NCBI RefSeq assembly: GCF_001591585.1
Contig: NZ_BCVE01000017.1
Location: 1 to 64,000 of the forward strand
Origin: Niallia circulans NBRC 13626
GTDB taxonomy: Bacteria > Bacillota > Bacilli > Bacillales > Cytobacillaceae
Direction of reading: 5' to 3'
Length of the DNA stretch: 64,000 nucleotides
The position numbers were made by a program, and so were the translations under genes. Below, piece by piece: positions 18,535 to 27,298 of this stretch. The notes beneath the pieces are model-generated. The model saw only the letters and a program-made list of their open reading frames with translations. It had not been told where the DNA came from and did not search any database. Every line of letters starts with the position of its first letter. Positions within the stretch are counted from its first letter, which is position 1.

Positions 18535-19361
18535 AACTTTTTTAAGGTGTTTCTGTTTATATTCAATAGGGCTTAAATAACCTAACGTTCCATGAATTCA
18601 ATGTAATTAAACCAATTCACATAGTCGTATAATTCCCTTGATAATTCTTCTAAACTAGTAAATGCCTTTCCTTAATAAACTCTGTTTTGATAATTTTAAA
18701 TGTTGCTTCTGCCACTGCATTATCATAAGGACAGCCTTTCATGCTTAATGATTGCTTTATATCGAAAGTCTCTAAAGCTTCATCTATTAGCTTATTTTTA
18801 AATTCATTTCCTTGATCCGTGTGGAAATATCGAATCTTTCTTAAATCCTTCTTAATGGAAGAAAAGGCGCGATATACGAGTGCTGCATCTTTGTTTGGAC
18901 CGGTACTTTGTCCAATGATTTCTCGATTAAAGAGATCAACAAATACACATACGTATTGCTACTTTTTATCGACCCTTACGTATGTCAATCACTAACGACC
19001 ACTATCATTTCTTCTTCTTGATGAAAAGCACGATTTTATTCATTTTGTTGCTGGGATTCATTGCACTTCTTTGAATGTGGTTTGAATTGAGCCACAGTAT
19101 AAGAGGAAACAAGCCCTTGTTCCCGCATAATGCGACCGATTCGGCGTCTAGAAACGATAAATCCTTGTTTTTTTCATTCCACTTTTATCTTACGTGTGCC
19201 GTAGTTCTGCCGGCTTAAGCAAAAGATTTCGATGATTTTTGAGGTTATATCATCCTCTGACGCTCTTTCTTTGGCCTCATAATAATAGGTGTTTCTTGAA
19301 AGCTGTAGGACTTTACACATTGCTGATATCGAGTATTTGTGTTGGTTATTCTTAATTACAT
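18535..19361 (-). pseudogene. IS3-family transposase OrfB, degenerate
   Basis: Continuous homology to the IS3-family DDE integrase through several frames. An in-frame TGA follows KIKVE (near 19174), a TAA interrupts NE-NRAFHQ (near 19038), and another stop follows IVVVSD where the first catalytic Asp strand should continue. The HTDQG and AEATFKIIK blocks survive. It was translated originally by the IS3-type overlap with OrfA. Confidence 0.8.
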
Positions 19362-19646
19362 TTACTTTCGTCCTAGTATCAGCGCTGCCTGCTTTAAAAT
19401 GGCATTCTCCATTTCAAGTTGCTTGTTTCTTTTCCGAAGTTCCTGAAGTTCCTTTTGTTCGGGTGTTATATTATCCTTTTCTTGAAAGGAACCGGTAGTT
19501 TGATGCTGATTAATCCACTTATCTAAGGAAGATGGGGTTAACTCATATTCCCGAATGATATCCTTTCTTGGTTTTCCGTTCAGATATAGTTGCACCATTT
19601 GTTATTTGAATTCTGCAGTAAATGTTCTACGTGCTCTTTTGGTCAT
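19362..19646 (-). pseudogene. IS3-family transposase OrfA with nonsense codon
   Basis: ATG 19646 begins MTKRARRTFTAEFK, then an in-frame TAA (where relatives have Gln) before QMVQLYLNGKPRKDI, the HTH, and the coiled tail. An internal restart at the following ATG would give a 78-residue fragment lacking the start of the HTH. Confidence 0.8.
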
Positions 19647-19837
19647 GGTAGATTCTCCCCTTATTGTCTTATTGGTATTCTACTTGACCTTAAAATATCT
19701 GTCCAACTAAGTGTAGCCTATCCATCCATTATTCATTTATAATAAAGTTTTTTATTAGCTAAGCTGTCCCTTTTGTGACATAGAGCAGTCCTCTCCTTAT
19801 TTGAGGAAGGGACGCAAAACTTAGTTGAATATATAAA

Positions 19838-20323
19838 TTACTTCCAAGTTTCATCTAATTTATCTGAATAGAAATTTATAGCTCTTTTATAACTTAGTAA
19901 TTCAGTGTCATTTGTCGTATTAATTAAACACTTTAGTATCAGCTCCATCGCTTTACTATGTTCTTTTAAATTGTATAAGGTCATGGAATAAAATACTTGA
20001 ATTGCATGATTATCTGGGAATAATTCCATTCCTTTTAGGAATACGTCTTTTGAATTTTCATATTCTCCTAAAGCTCTATATGTACTCCCTAATCCCAATA
20101 TTGCACCTTCCATATCCTTAGAAGGTAATCCTATTTTTATAGCATTTTCGTAATATGGCACCGCCTTTTCTTCTTCTCCCAATATATCGAAGCTCCAGGC
20201 ATATTGATAATTATATATAGCATCCTCTGGGAAATCCCTTACCAATTCACTAAGCACTTCGTTAGATTCTTTAAAATTACCATTCTTCCGTAGATCTAAA
20301 GCTTTATTAAGTTTGATATTCAT
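19838..20323 (-). CDS. tetratricopeptide-repeat (TPR) protein
   Basis: About 161 residues formed almost wholly of TPR-like helix pairs (ALDLRKNGNFKESNEVLSEL, YAWSFDILGEEEKAVPYYEN, LGSTYRALGEYENSKDVFLK, YSMTLYNLKEHSKAMELI). It is a cytoplasmic protein-interaction scaffold; partner unknown. ATG 20323 lies 8 bases after GGAGA; the TTG at 20338 is part of that site. Similar solitary TPR proteins occur widely in Bacilli. Confidence 0.85.
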   Translation of the reverse strand: MNIKLNKALDLRKNGNFKESNEVLSELVRDFPEDAIYNYQYAWSFDILGEEEKAVPYYENAIKIGLPSKDMEGAILGLGSTYRALGEYENSKDVFLKGMELFPDNHAIQVFYSMTLYNLKEHSKAMELILKCLINTTNDTELLSYKRAINFYSDKLDETWK

Positions 20324-20493
20324 CACATATATCTCCAATTCTTTTCCTCTACGTCTTTTATCCTAACGCAGTTCTATTAGTAATTCTATTTGAATCATTA
20401 AATTCCTTCCTTCGCTACACCATTTGTTCTATGAAGAAAAATAAACTAAAATGGAGTATTCAACAAGAAAAATCATTCTAAGGAGTACTTGAA

Positions 20494-20728
20494 ATGGCCT
20501 TTATTGAAAGAGAAAAATGGATATTGCTTGATGGTAATTCTAGTATTAAGAGAACTAGGTCTCAAAAAGGTCCACTTCCCACCTATAGGAAGGATTAATG
20601 AGAAGAAATATTGATTTAATTTATGTGGGTTAGGAGAATGTACTACGGATGTGTTTAGACATGGAAAAGGAAAAAATATCATTACATTCGTTTATGATAG
20701 AGAAAATCTACTAAAATTGGGAAAATAA
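20494..20728 (+). pseudogene. small protein gene, eroded
   Basis: AAGGAG precedes ATG 20494, which encodes MAFIEREKWILLDGN… for 34 codons to a TAA. In another frame the strand then continues GLGECTTDVFRHGKGKN and ITFVYDRENLLKLGK to TAA. Together they look like one short protein of about 75 residues broken by at least one frameshift. Family unknown. Confidence 0.4.
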
Positions 20729-20822
20729 AACTTTTTCCTGATGGAATGTTATTTATATTTAACTAAACAAAATTTCAAGTTAAATACAACAGATAATTTT
20801 AGCTTACATAGAAACTTTTGCA

Positions 20823-21296
20823 CTAATAATCATATAGTTTAAGAGCAGATTTTATTTGTTTAAAATGATGTAGATCGTGTTCCATTAATCCTTTTAAGTA
20901 CTCATAAAGTGTTAGTTTAGATTGATTAATCTGTAATTCAATTAACCAATTATCATCAGATATGTTGCTTAACTGATTAATTAACTCGTATCGAATATGT
21001 ATGCATTTTTTAAAGGTACTCTCTATATCTTCGGTTCTAGCAATTAATGCAGATTGAGAGTTTAAATCATCAGCTTTAGGACCTTTTGGCAAATCTTTAG
21101 CTGATAATAAATATGGAATTCTGTATTGTAAAACAAATTCATCCCAAGCATAAAAGTGGCCTATGATTTCTATAACAGACCATTTTCCTTCTCCAATTGG
21201 TTTTCTAAGCAGATTTTCATTAAAATTTTCTAATTTTTGTATAAATCCTATAAATTTCTGTTGATGCTCTAAAATTTCTAATTTCTGTTTTAGCAA
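20823..21296 (-). CDS. DinB-superfamily protein (DinB_2)
   Basis: About 157 residues. Metal-binding His are seen in IEIIGHFYAWDE near residue 46 and in LMEHDLHHFKQI near the C-terminus. WSVIEIIGH and the closing HDLHHFKQI pattern are typical of DinB_2 domains. TTG 21296 follows GGGGTGG by 5 bases; GTG 21305 is the alternative. Activity unknown; family members bind a metal through three His. Confidence 0.82.
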   Translation of the reverse strand: MLKQKLEILEHQQKFIGFIQKLENFNENLLRKPIGEGKWSVIEIIGHFYAWDEFVLQYRIPYLLSAKDLPKGPKADDLNSQSALIARTEDIESTFKKCIHIRYELINQLSNISDDNWLIELQINQSKLTLYEYLKGLMEHDLHHFKQIKSALKLYDY

Positions 21297-21488
21297 TTGT
21301 ACCACCCCATATATTTATTCGCATTTATTTGCGAGAACCTCGAATAAATATTTCAAAGTCCCAAAATCTTTTTTTGGTAACATTTCATAAAAGAATGCTA
21401 TTTAAAAATAAGGCTCGATTATTGAATAACCGATAAAAATCCTTCTTGAACTTGCCCCTTTAGATGAATATCAACCTTGTTTAATAAA

Positions 21489-22082
21489 TCAATGTTTCTT
21501 TAAGAAGTTTAGCATTTCATTGAAAGCTTGTTGGGATGATTTCTCATTAAATTTTATAGAGTATGGGTCGCTAAATCCGTGATGTCCAAAATATTTATGT
21601 ACTTCTATATTCTTTTTATCTAAATTTAAAATTAACTCATCCACACTAAATGATTGCTCCACTTGAGGAAAGAATAAAATTATAGGACATAGTGGTACTA
21701 TTTTCGTGAAATTCCTTATTCTCGAACCATAGTATCCCACAACCCCATCAAGACAATCTTCCTCGCTGCACAACCAAGCAATCGTTGCCCCTACACTAAA
21801 TCCAATAATATATATTTTTTGATATTTATTTTTAACACCTGCTAATAAATTCTTTATTTTATCTGCAGCATCGGAGAATCCTACAGTCTCCATAAAATTG
21901 TGATAGGCAATTATCTCCTCAGAATAATCAAATGATTGTTCTCGTTCTAATAAGTTTGGGCAGATTACATCAAAATCCTGTTTTGATAATATATCACAAA
22001 AATTCTTTATATGTTGATTAATGCCATAGATTTCATGTATGATAATAATTAAATTATCTGATTTTCTCAGTATTTGAAGCAT
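21489..22082 (-). CDS. dienelactone-hydrolase-family alpha/beta hydrolase
   Basis: A 197-residue alpha/beta hydrolase of DLH type: IIHEIYGINQHIKNFCDIL after strand 3, nucleophile elbow GFSVGAT (S96) where classical DLHs have Cys, GVVGYYGSRI, and the His loop FGHHGFSDP near residue 171. The Ser nucleophile points to a general esterase-like role rather than true dienelactone hydrolysis. GAGGAG upstream of the ATG. Monocistronic. Confidence 0.83.
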   Translation of the reverse strand: MLQILRKSDNLIIIIHEIYGINQHIKNFCDILSKQDFDVICPNLLEREQSFDYSEEIIAYHNFMETVGFSDAADKIKNLLAGVKNKYQKIYIIGFSVGATIAWLCSEEDCLDGVVGYYGSRIRNFTKIVPLCPIILFFPQVEQSFSVDELILNLDKKNIEVHKYFGHHGFSDPYSIKFNEKSSQQAFNEMLNFLKKH

Positions 22083-22242
22083 TTTTATTTCTCCTCAAAG
22101 GTAATCTTCAATTATATAACCAATAGAGATTAAATCATTTCTTATTCAACTATCCTCCCTCAATAAACAAACACTTATCTCTTAATACGCAGCTATTCTC
22201 ACTAATACTATATAACTTGTTTAGCCTGATAAATTGGGATTA

Positions 22243-22530
22243 TTAAGGTTCTCGGAAACCATACAGAGCAACAAATGTTACAAATAGACTAGTTAATATC
22301 ATTGAAATACTAAAAAGAAATAATAAAATTCTATACTTATTCCTTTCTGCGAAAATAGCAAACAAGAAACCTATAATATTGTATAGATTTAGTAAAACAA
22401 TAAAGGGATATCCCTTATTTCCAAAAGATAAAGCGGTAAGAAGCTTTTCATCATTTTGTAACAACGAAATAAACAGAAGAAATCCTAATAATGTGGAAAA
22501 TACAGACAAAATCGAAAAGAATTTTCTCAT
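22243..22530 (-). CDS. small three-helix membrane protein, unknown
   Basis: A 95-residue protein with three hydrophobic segments and short basic loops (ERNKYR). GGAGGAAA immediately precedes the ATG. No family recognised; layout similar to other small membrane proteins in this window. Confidence 0.6.
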   Translation of the reverse strand: MRKFFSILSVFSTLLGFLLFISLLQNDEKLLTALSFGNKGYPFIVLLNLYNIIGFLFAIFAERNKYRILLFLFSISMILTSLFVTFVALYGFREP

Positions 22531-22955
22531 TTTCCTCCTCCAAATATTTTCTCTTAATGACTAAAAGTAAATTTTTTACATAGGTTATATTTAGTATAAC
22601 ATACTGCCATTATTTCCAAAGACACTATGTTTGCTTCTATTTAATCTAACTCTGCGGTAAGTTCTTCTGCCAGTGCTTTTTAATGAAAAAATGAATGAAA
22701 GTCTGAGTTTTATCTTTTGTTGTAAATATAATTAGAATATATGCCAGTAAGATATTCAAACTCAACAGTTAACTATCTCTATCCCTCACATAAGTCACGT
22801 CAAGTGGTCTTTCTTAAATTTGTTCAAAAGTTATGATGTGTTTTTCTAATTAACATTCATTGGTTCCATTTTTGATTTAAATTTATCAAAGGCTCTGTCA
22901 TCTGTTGAAAAAATATCATTCTTCTTGCAGATTTAAGCAATTGCAAGGAGTGAAT
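22531..22955. other. non-coding stretch before the repeat array
   Basis: About 425 AT-rich bases with no convincing gene, hairpin or RNA. It serves as the approach to the CAGCC array. Confidence 0.4.
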
Positions 22956-23385
22956 TAGCCAAATTGTGAATTTATCAGCTAAAACTAGGAGCTTATCAGC
23001 CAAACTTTAATTTTATCAGCCAAAGTTAGGGGCTTATCAGCCAAACTTTGTTTTTATCAGCCAAAGCTAGGGGCTTATCAGCCAAACTTCATTTTTTTCA
23101 GCCAAAGCTAGGGGCTTATCAGCCAAACTTCATTTTTTTCAGCCAAAACTAGGAGCTTATCAGCCAAACTTTAATTTTATCAGCCAAAACTGGGGGCTTA
23201 TCAGCCAATCTTCATTTTTTTCAGCCAAAGTTAAGTGGGAATCAGCCAAACTTTAATTTTATCAGCCAAAATTAGGAGCTTATCAGCCAAACTTTAATTT
23301 TATCAGCCAAAACTAGGAGCTTATCAGCCAAACTTTAATTTTATCAGCTAAAGTTAAGTGGGAATCAGCCAAACTACATATATCC
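22956..23385. repeat. 41-bp tandem array of paired CAGCC half-units (21 copies, 21/20 spacing)
   Basis: The core CAGCC (or CAGCT/TAGCC) recurs 21 times, beginning at 22956, 22976, 22997, 23017, 23038, 23058 and so on to 23366. Intervals alternate 20 and 21 bp throughout with no exception. Two spacer types alternate: AAACTTTAATTTTAT and AAAACTAGGAGCTTAT (with GTTAAGTGGGAAT variants). The 41-bp unit is not a multiple of three, and all frames are broken, so it is not coding. Half-units are about two helical turns, which puts every core on the same DNA face. A CRISPR is excluded since both halves are conserved. Confidence 0.95.
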
Positions 23386-23513
23386 TGAACTTATTTCTTC
23401 CACACCTCGTTATTACTATATAAATATCCTCACCTTTAGTTTCTACATAGTTTAAGAGAATGATCTATGTTACTATTTATTGGTAAACACCATTAAATGG
23501 AGATGAGATAAGT

Positions 23514-24008
23514 ATGATTACTGTTAGAGATATGAATAGATCAGATATAGATTCTATCCGGGAAATTGCTGCTGTCACTTGGAAAAAAACATATAGTGAA
23601 ATCATTCCAGAAGAAATACAAGCGAAAGTTTTAAATGATGCTTATTCAGATGGTGAAATGGATAAACGACTTAACTCTTTTTTAATGCTTGTTGCAGAAA
23701 GTAAGGATGAAATTACAGGATATGCATTTTTTTCAGGAGATCTATACAAGAAGGATATATACTTAGAGTCCCTCTATATCCATCCAAATTTCCAAGGGCA
23801 AGGAATCAGCAGACAATTATTAAACACATGAGTTAATAAATTCTCTGATCCTTGGACTCTCTCGTTAACGGTTTATAAAGGAAATCCTAATATATCATTT
23901 TATGAAAAAGAAGGATTTAAGATTACCGAGGAAAATAATGGGGATTTCTACGGGCACCCAATGATTTTCACTGTAATGACAAAAGATTTAAAAAATCATT
24001 GTTCTTAA
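23514..24008 (+). pseudogene. GNAT N-acetyltransferase with an in-frame TGA
   Basis: A 164-codon frame encodes a GNAT: MITVRDMNRSDIDSI start, LYIHPNFQGQGISRQLL acetyl-CoA motif (residues ~91-105), and NISFYEKEGFKI near the end. TGA 23829-23831 interrupts it at codon 106, right after the acetyl-CoA motif, where relatives have Trp or another residue (LLNT-stop-VNKF). The frame is otherwise intact to TAA 24006, so a single TGG-to-TGA change is the simplest cause. Read-through is possible but unsupported. Confidence 0.8.
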
Positions 24009-24126
24009 TAAGAGTAGAGGAAGCTCTTTTAACTTGTTCTTTTGTTTTTGCTTTTGATGGTACAAAAAAAGTTAAAATCAATGCTAAAACTACCAAAATA
24101 GTTATGAAAAATACGCTTACCTGAGC
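24006..24126 (-). pseudogene. C-terminal remnant of an MFS-type transporter
   Basis: On the minus strand the sequence reads AQVSVFFITILVVLALILTF then FVPSKAKTKEQVKR, which looks like the last helix and basic tail of a drug-type MFS permease. There is no upstream gene body; only the tail survives. Confidence 0.35.
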
Positions 24127-24253
24127 ATAAAAGGGCTAATTTATAATAACTTTCTAAAAATTATGCAACATTTAAATTTATTGGTAATAACCCTCGTTTT
24201 TGTTTGAATATATTGTAAAATACATTACTGCGATAAGTGACTGGTGATTTTAA

Positions 24254-24497
24254 ATGACTACAAATGGATGGTTGTCCCTGCTTATGGTAGGTATTTGTAT
24301 TATATTATCCTTATTTCTCAGCACCAAAAATGCAGGGATTTTCTTCTTGCTTTTCCTTATTTTATCTCTAACAGGCATTGTCTTGGCTATTTATTCTAAA
24401 AAAAATGGAGCAATATTATCCTTGGAGTGCTTCTAAATGGGGCAGCAGGTGTTTTTTTACATTAGTAGCATTTGCAGTAGGATTTGGTGAGGCTTAA
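24254..24497 (+). pseudogene. small membrane protein, two frameshifts
   Basis: ATG 24254 opens a two-helix protein (WLSLLMVGICIILSLFLSTK, FFLLFLILSLTGIVLAIYSKK). A shift near 24415 moves to IILGVLLNGAAGVF, and a second near 24455 moves to FFTLVAFAVGFGEA-stop at 24497. The T run at 24450-24456 is the likely site of the second lesion. Rebuilt length is about 80 residues. Confidence 0.65.
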
Positions 24498-24514
24498 AAC
24501 CTCCATTCCATTCT

Positions 24515-24952
24515 TTACTCCAATAGATAGCTTTCAATTAAAGCATCTTTTGGACTTACACTTTTGATAAAGGATATTTCCTGTTCCGTGACATTGGGAA
24601 CAAAAATCTCTGTTCCCCAATGACTGGAATGTAATACCATCGTTTTACCATTCATTAAATTTACCGTAAACCATTTTAACGCTCCAGCTTTATTTGAAAT
24701 ATATTGAGTGAAAGCAGCTGTGTTCTTCCCGTGGAAGATCGTTAATTTATCCTCTTGAATTATGTCCGTATCAAGATAAAATTGGGATTTAATTTCTTCT
24801 ATTGTGGTTGTTTCTTCATTCCAACAATGAATTTCAATACTATCTGCTTTTTGTAAAAAGTACTTCATTATTTGGCGCCAAAAACTATTTGGTTCTAAGG
24901 AACTATTTTTTTCTGTATTTAATGGGAAATGCATGATAATGTTTTTTTGCAA
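24515..24952 (-). CDS. hypothetical protein in the SMR/TetR operon, 145 aa
   Basis: A soluble 145-residue protein with several Trp and Phe and a Cys-Trp (IHCWNEET); no recognised domain. It is the last gene of the ykkC-ykkD-tetR series, 21 bp after tetR, with GGAGGGG upstream of its ATG, so it is likely co-transcribed and derepressed with the efflux genes. A role in handling or sensing the exported cation is only inference. Confidence 0.65.
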   Translation of the reverse strand: MQKNIIMHFPLNTEKNSSLEPNSFWRQIMKYFLQKADSIEIHCWNEETTTIEEIKSQFYLDTDIIQEDKLTIFHGKNTAAFTQYISNKAGALKWFTVNLMNGKTMVLHSSHWGTEIFVPNVTEQEISFIKSVSPKDALIESYLLE

Positions 24953-24973
24953 TAATTTCCCCTCCTTTCTTAT

Positions 24974-25552
24974 TTAACTGGAAACACCCTTCCAAAAAAC
25001 TTCCCATAAAGCTTCTAGCTTATCATCTACTCTTTTTTCCGAATTAAAATAAACTATTTCTACCATAATTGCCATGATGATTCCTGTAAATGCTAGGTTA
25101 AATGTGTTAGTATCTTTTACATAAATTTGGCTATGTTCGATCCATTTGCTGCTTTTTTGAGCAATTAGTTCTTCTTGAAATTGCTCTGCTTCAAAAACCT
25201 CTTTTTGGATGACATCATATAAATGTAAGGGTGGGAAAAATCCCATTCTTAGCCAAAACTTCAACATTTCATTCTCTTGGAACAATTCTTTTGTATATAG
25301 TAAATATTCGTAAAGAAAAGTTTCAGGATTATGACTGTCTTCTCTTTCAAAATAATACGCTTTGCGTGTTATTTCTTCTGCTTTTGCTTCCCTTAATACT
25401 TCAAGAAATAATTCATCTTTCCCTTTAAAATGAGAATAAATAGAGGCTTTTTTTATCCCAGCTTCCTCTGCAATTTCTGAAAGAGAAGCTCCTTCAAACC
25501 CATTTTGCAAAAAGAACTTAATTGCCGCTTTTTTTATTTCTTCTTTTTTCAT
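24974..25552 (-). CDS. TetR-family repressor of the SMR efflux operon
   Basis: A 192-residue TetR regulator. The N-terminal HTH is clear (GFEGASLSEIAEEAGI, KKASIYSHFKGKDELF), followed by a helical ligand domain. It lies 13 bp after ykkD on the same strand and the operon is preceded by a 22-bp dyad (26246-26267) of TetR-operator type, so it most probably represses its own operon and is released by an exported cation or amphiphile. Confidence 0.88.
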   Translation of the reverse strand: MKKEEIKKAAIKFFLQNGFEGASLSEIAEEAGIKKASIYSHFKGKDELFLEVLREAKAEEITRKAYYFEREDSHNPETFLYEYLLYTKELFQENEMLKFWLRMGFFPPLHLYDVIQKEVFEAEQFQEELIAQKSSKWIEHSQIYVKDTNTFNLAFTGIIMAIMVEIVYFNSEKRVDDKLEALWEVFWKGVSS

Positions 25553-25565
25553 CGGACTCTCTCCT

Positions 25566-25877
25566 TTACGAGATTAGTTTTAAACCAACAGCTGCAACAA
25601 GTATCATAGAAATAAATAAAATTCTTTTGCCATCCTTTGGTTCTCCATATACAAACATCCCTAATAGAGCAGAACCAACTGTACCAATTCCAGTCCATAC
25701 GCCATATGCCGTTCCCATTGATATAGTTTTCATCGCATAGGATAACAACGCAAAGCTACACATAAATCCAATGACTAAATAAAGAAGTGCATCCCATTTT
25801 TTCATCGTTAACCGTTTAATATTAATAACGCCAATTATCTCACAACAACCTGCTGCAATTAAAGCTAACCATGCCAT
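25566..25877 (-). CDS. ykkD: SMR-family efflux subunit, YkkD-like
   Basis: A 103-residue small multidrug resistance protein with four helices. The essential membrane Glu is at residue 13 (AAGCCEIIGV) and the signature GTAYGVWTGIGTVGSALLGM follows helix 2-3. It resembles Bacillus YkkD and forms a pair with the upstream SMR gene; such pairs act as antiparallel heterodimers exporting cationic compounds such as guanidinium or quaternary amines. It is separated from ykkC by 7 bp. Confidence 0.88.
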   Translation of the reverse strand: MAWLALIAAGCCEIIGVINIKRLTMKKWDALLYLVIGFMCSFALLSYAMKTISMGTAYGVWTGIGTVGSALLGMFVYGEPKDGKRILFISMILVAAVGLKLIS

Positions 25878-25884
25878 TTATTAT

Positions 25885-26223
25885 TCAAGCCTCCTCCTGA
25901 TTTGCTGCTTCATCTGTTACCATTTTCAAGCCAATTACCCCAATTAATAATACAAGCATCAAAATTATTTTTGCTATATTAATCGGTTCATTAAATAAAA
26001 CTATTTCTGCGATCACTGTCCCTGCAGTTCCCAATCCTGTAAATACAGCGTAAACTGTTCCAATTGGCAAATATCTTGTCGTATATATCATTAGATAAAA
26101 ACTAATGACAATTGCTATTATGGTTCCACTCCATTCCCAAAAACTTGATGCATGTTTTAAGCCAGAAACCCACGCAACCTCCACGATTCCAGCACTAAAA
26201 ACCATCATCCAATATTTATTCAA
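25885..26223 (-). CDS. ykkC: SMR-family efflux subunit, YkkC-like
   Basis: A 112-residue SMR protein: active Glu at residue 15 (GIVEVAWVSGLKHA), four helices, and the conserved GTVYAVFTGLGTAGTVIAEI block. The length and the acidic tail (DEAANQEEA) match YkkC. TTG 26223 is the likely start, 8 bases after GGGAGG; the N-terminus then aligns with YkkC. First gene of the four-gene operon. No guanidine-I (ykkC) riboswitch is visible upstream; a TetR-type operator is there instead. Confidence 0.88.
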   Translation of the reverse strand: MNKYWMMVFSAGIVEVAWVSGLKHASSFWEWSGTIIAIVISFYLMIYTTRYLPIGTVYAVFTGLGTAGTVIAEIVLFNEPINIAKIILMLVLLIGVIGLKMVTDEAANQEEA

Positions 26224-26245
26224 ATTAATTACCTCCCTTATACAT

Positions 26246-26267
26246 AACTACCAACCGTTCGGTAGTT
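26246..26267. promoter_or_regulatory. TetR-type operator upstream of ykkC
   Basis: Interrupted palindrome AACTACC-N8-GGTAGTT with further partial symmetry in the centre, positioned 23-45 bp upstream of the ykkC start, where binding would block the promoter. Half-site and length fit QacR/TetR-like operators. Assignment to the TetR protein of this operon is inference. Confidence 0.75.
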
Positions 26268-26445
26268 AATTTTGTCACACATTAGTCTCTACGTCAAGAC
26301 AACACCTGAAAAAGTTTTCTCCAGTAAGGATTCAGTTGTAATTTGCTAAACTGTCAAATTGGATTAACATAAAAGGAAGATGGGTGTTAGATTATATTTC
26401 TTTTATAGTTTCATGTGGCAAGATCTATTTGTTAATCCAAACAAA

Positions 26446-26476
26446 AAAGAGAAATTATGTGTGCTAATTTCTCTTT
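26446..26476 (-). terminator. terminator downstream of the HIT pseudogene
   Basis: Perfect 12-bp stem AAAGAGAAATTA/TAATTTCTCTTT, 7-base loop, followed on the minus strand by TTTTGTTT. Strong and probably still working. Confidence 0.85.
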
Positions 26477-26517
26477 CGGGGTTTTTCACTTAGTATTTCG
26501 GCATTATCTTATCCAAT

Positions 26518-26870
26518 TCACTTACTAATAATTTTTTTCAATGCAGATAGTTCTTCATCATTTACTTTCAAATTCTCAGCATACATTTGCTCTCTAGGTG
26601 TCCACACCATACTGGGTGAGTTGGATTAGGTTCTTGTTCACTGCTTGGTAAAATGTGCCAGTGCATGTGAGGATCGCCATTTCCTAAAAGCTCATAATTA
26701 TATACTGCTTCTGATACTCTACTCATTTCGGCAAGAAACTTATCTTTAAAATCACTATCCAACTCATTCTTATGTTCTTTACAAAGGAACAATATATCGG
26801 CCTAATCACCAATAACTATATAACCTGTTTCCATTTCTTTGACGAAATACTAATTGGTTCCTTTTTTAAT
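26518..26870 (-). pseudogene. HIT-family (histidine triad) protein, decayed
   Basis: The minus strand carries pieces of one HIT protein in more than one frame: ETGYIVIGD near the start, LFLCKEHKNELDSDFKDKFL, the active-site strand HMHWHILP, then a frameshift to PREQMYAENLKVNDEELSAL at the C-terminus. A TAG follows ETGYIVIGD and part of the sequence between blocks is missing. The HIT motif HxHxH is HMHWH. It was a nucleotide hydrolase/transferase-fold protein; not functional now. Confidence 0.7.
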
Positions 26871-27014
26871 CATTTCTATCCGGTTACCTATTAAACAACT
26901 TCCACTAAAGTACCTCCGTTTAATTACAAAAAAAATCATAATTGTTGATAGTAAACTTGATTTCTTTATCTCTAAGTGGATAATTGCTTTCTCTTCCAGT
27001 AAATATAATTATAT

Positions 27015-27224
27015 TTAGCTACTTCGTTTTTTAATGGTATATAACAAGGTTCCTATCAACATTCCCAAAGATACTCCTGCTCCGTAGCTGCCTATTGCTA
27101 TAAATACATGCCCTGCAATCATAGCAAATGTACCTAATAAGGAACCAGCTAATAATCCAAAAATCATTCCATATATTAAATAGTTTTCCAATTTGGGATG
27201 TTTATTCCCTTTGTTAGTAGGCAT
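27015..27224 (-). CDS. small glycine-rich membrane protein, unknown
   Basis: About 69 residues: a polar N-terminus (NKGNKHPKLENY), then two hydrophobic helices with GxxxG patterns (GLLAGSLLG, GAGVSLGMLIG) and a basic KKRSS tail. ATG 27224 is preceded by AAAGGGG; the alternative ATG at 27248 has a weaker site. Similar to YtxH-like or glycine-zipper proteins in pattern only. Confidence 0.55.
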   Translation of the reverse strand: MPTNKGNKHPKLENYLIYGMIFGLLAGSLLGTFAMIAGHVFIAIGSYGAGVSLGMLIGTLLYTIKKRSS

Positions 27225-27298
27225 ATTTGTCCCCTTTGTCAAAGGCATTTTCTTCTTGAATGTTCACCTTTTTCGAGCTCTATTTTTACTATCTTTAT

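Larger units (their letters stand above)
18518..19718 (-). mobile_element. IS3-family element, inactivated remnant
   Basis: A full-length but dead IS3-family copy of about 1.2 kb. OrfA (19646 to 19362) has the leucine-zipper tail ending NAILKQAALILGRK. OrfB shows the HTH_21 region, SRRRIGRIMREQGLVSS, the second DDE block HTDQGNEFK and the third block CPYDNAVAEATFKIIKTEF, ending NYIEFHG…SPIEYKQKHLKK. Ends are recognisable as imperfect inverted repeats (CTAGACAACT near 18525 against AGTTGGACAG near 19710). At least three nonsense codons and a frameshift rule out activity. Confidence 0.85.

Noticed and set aside
20473-20682. Minus-strand reading frame of about 69 codons
   Set aside because: The plus strand here has a better ribosome binding site and protein-like pieces; the minus frame has no start signal.
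22956-23385. CRISPR array
   Set aside because: Both half-units are conserved, spacing is 20/21 bp with no unique spacers, and no cas gene is near.
26224-26400. Guanidine-I (ykkC) riboswitch upstream of the SMR pair
   Set aside because: I see a short TetR-type dyad and promoter-like sequence but no long structured leader or conserved core of that riboswitch.
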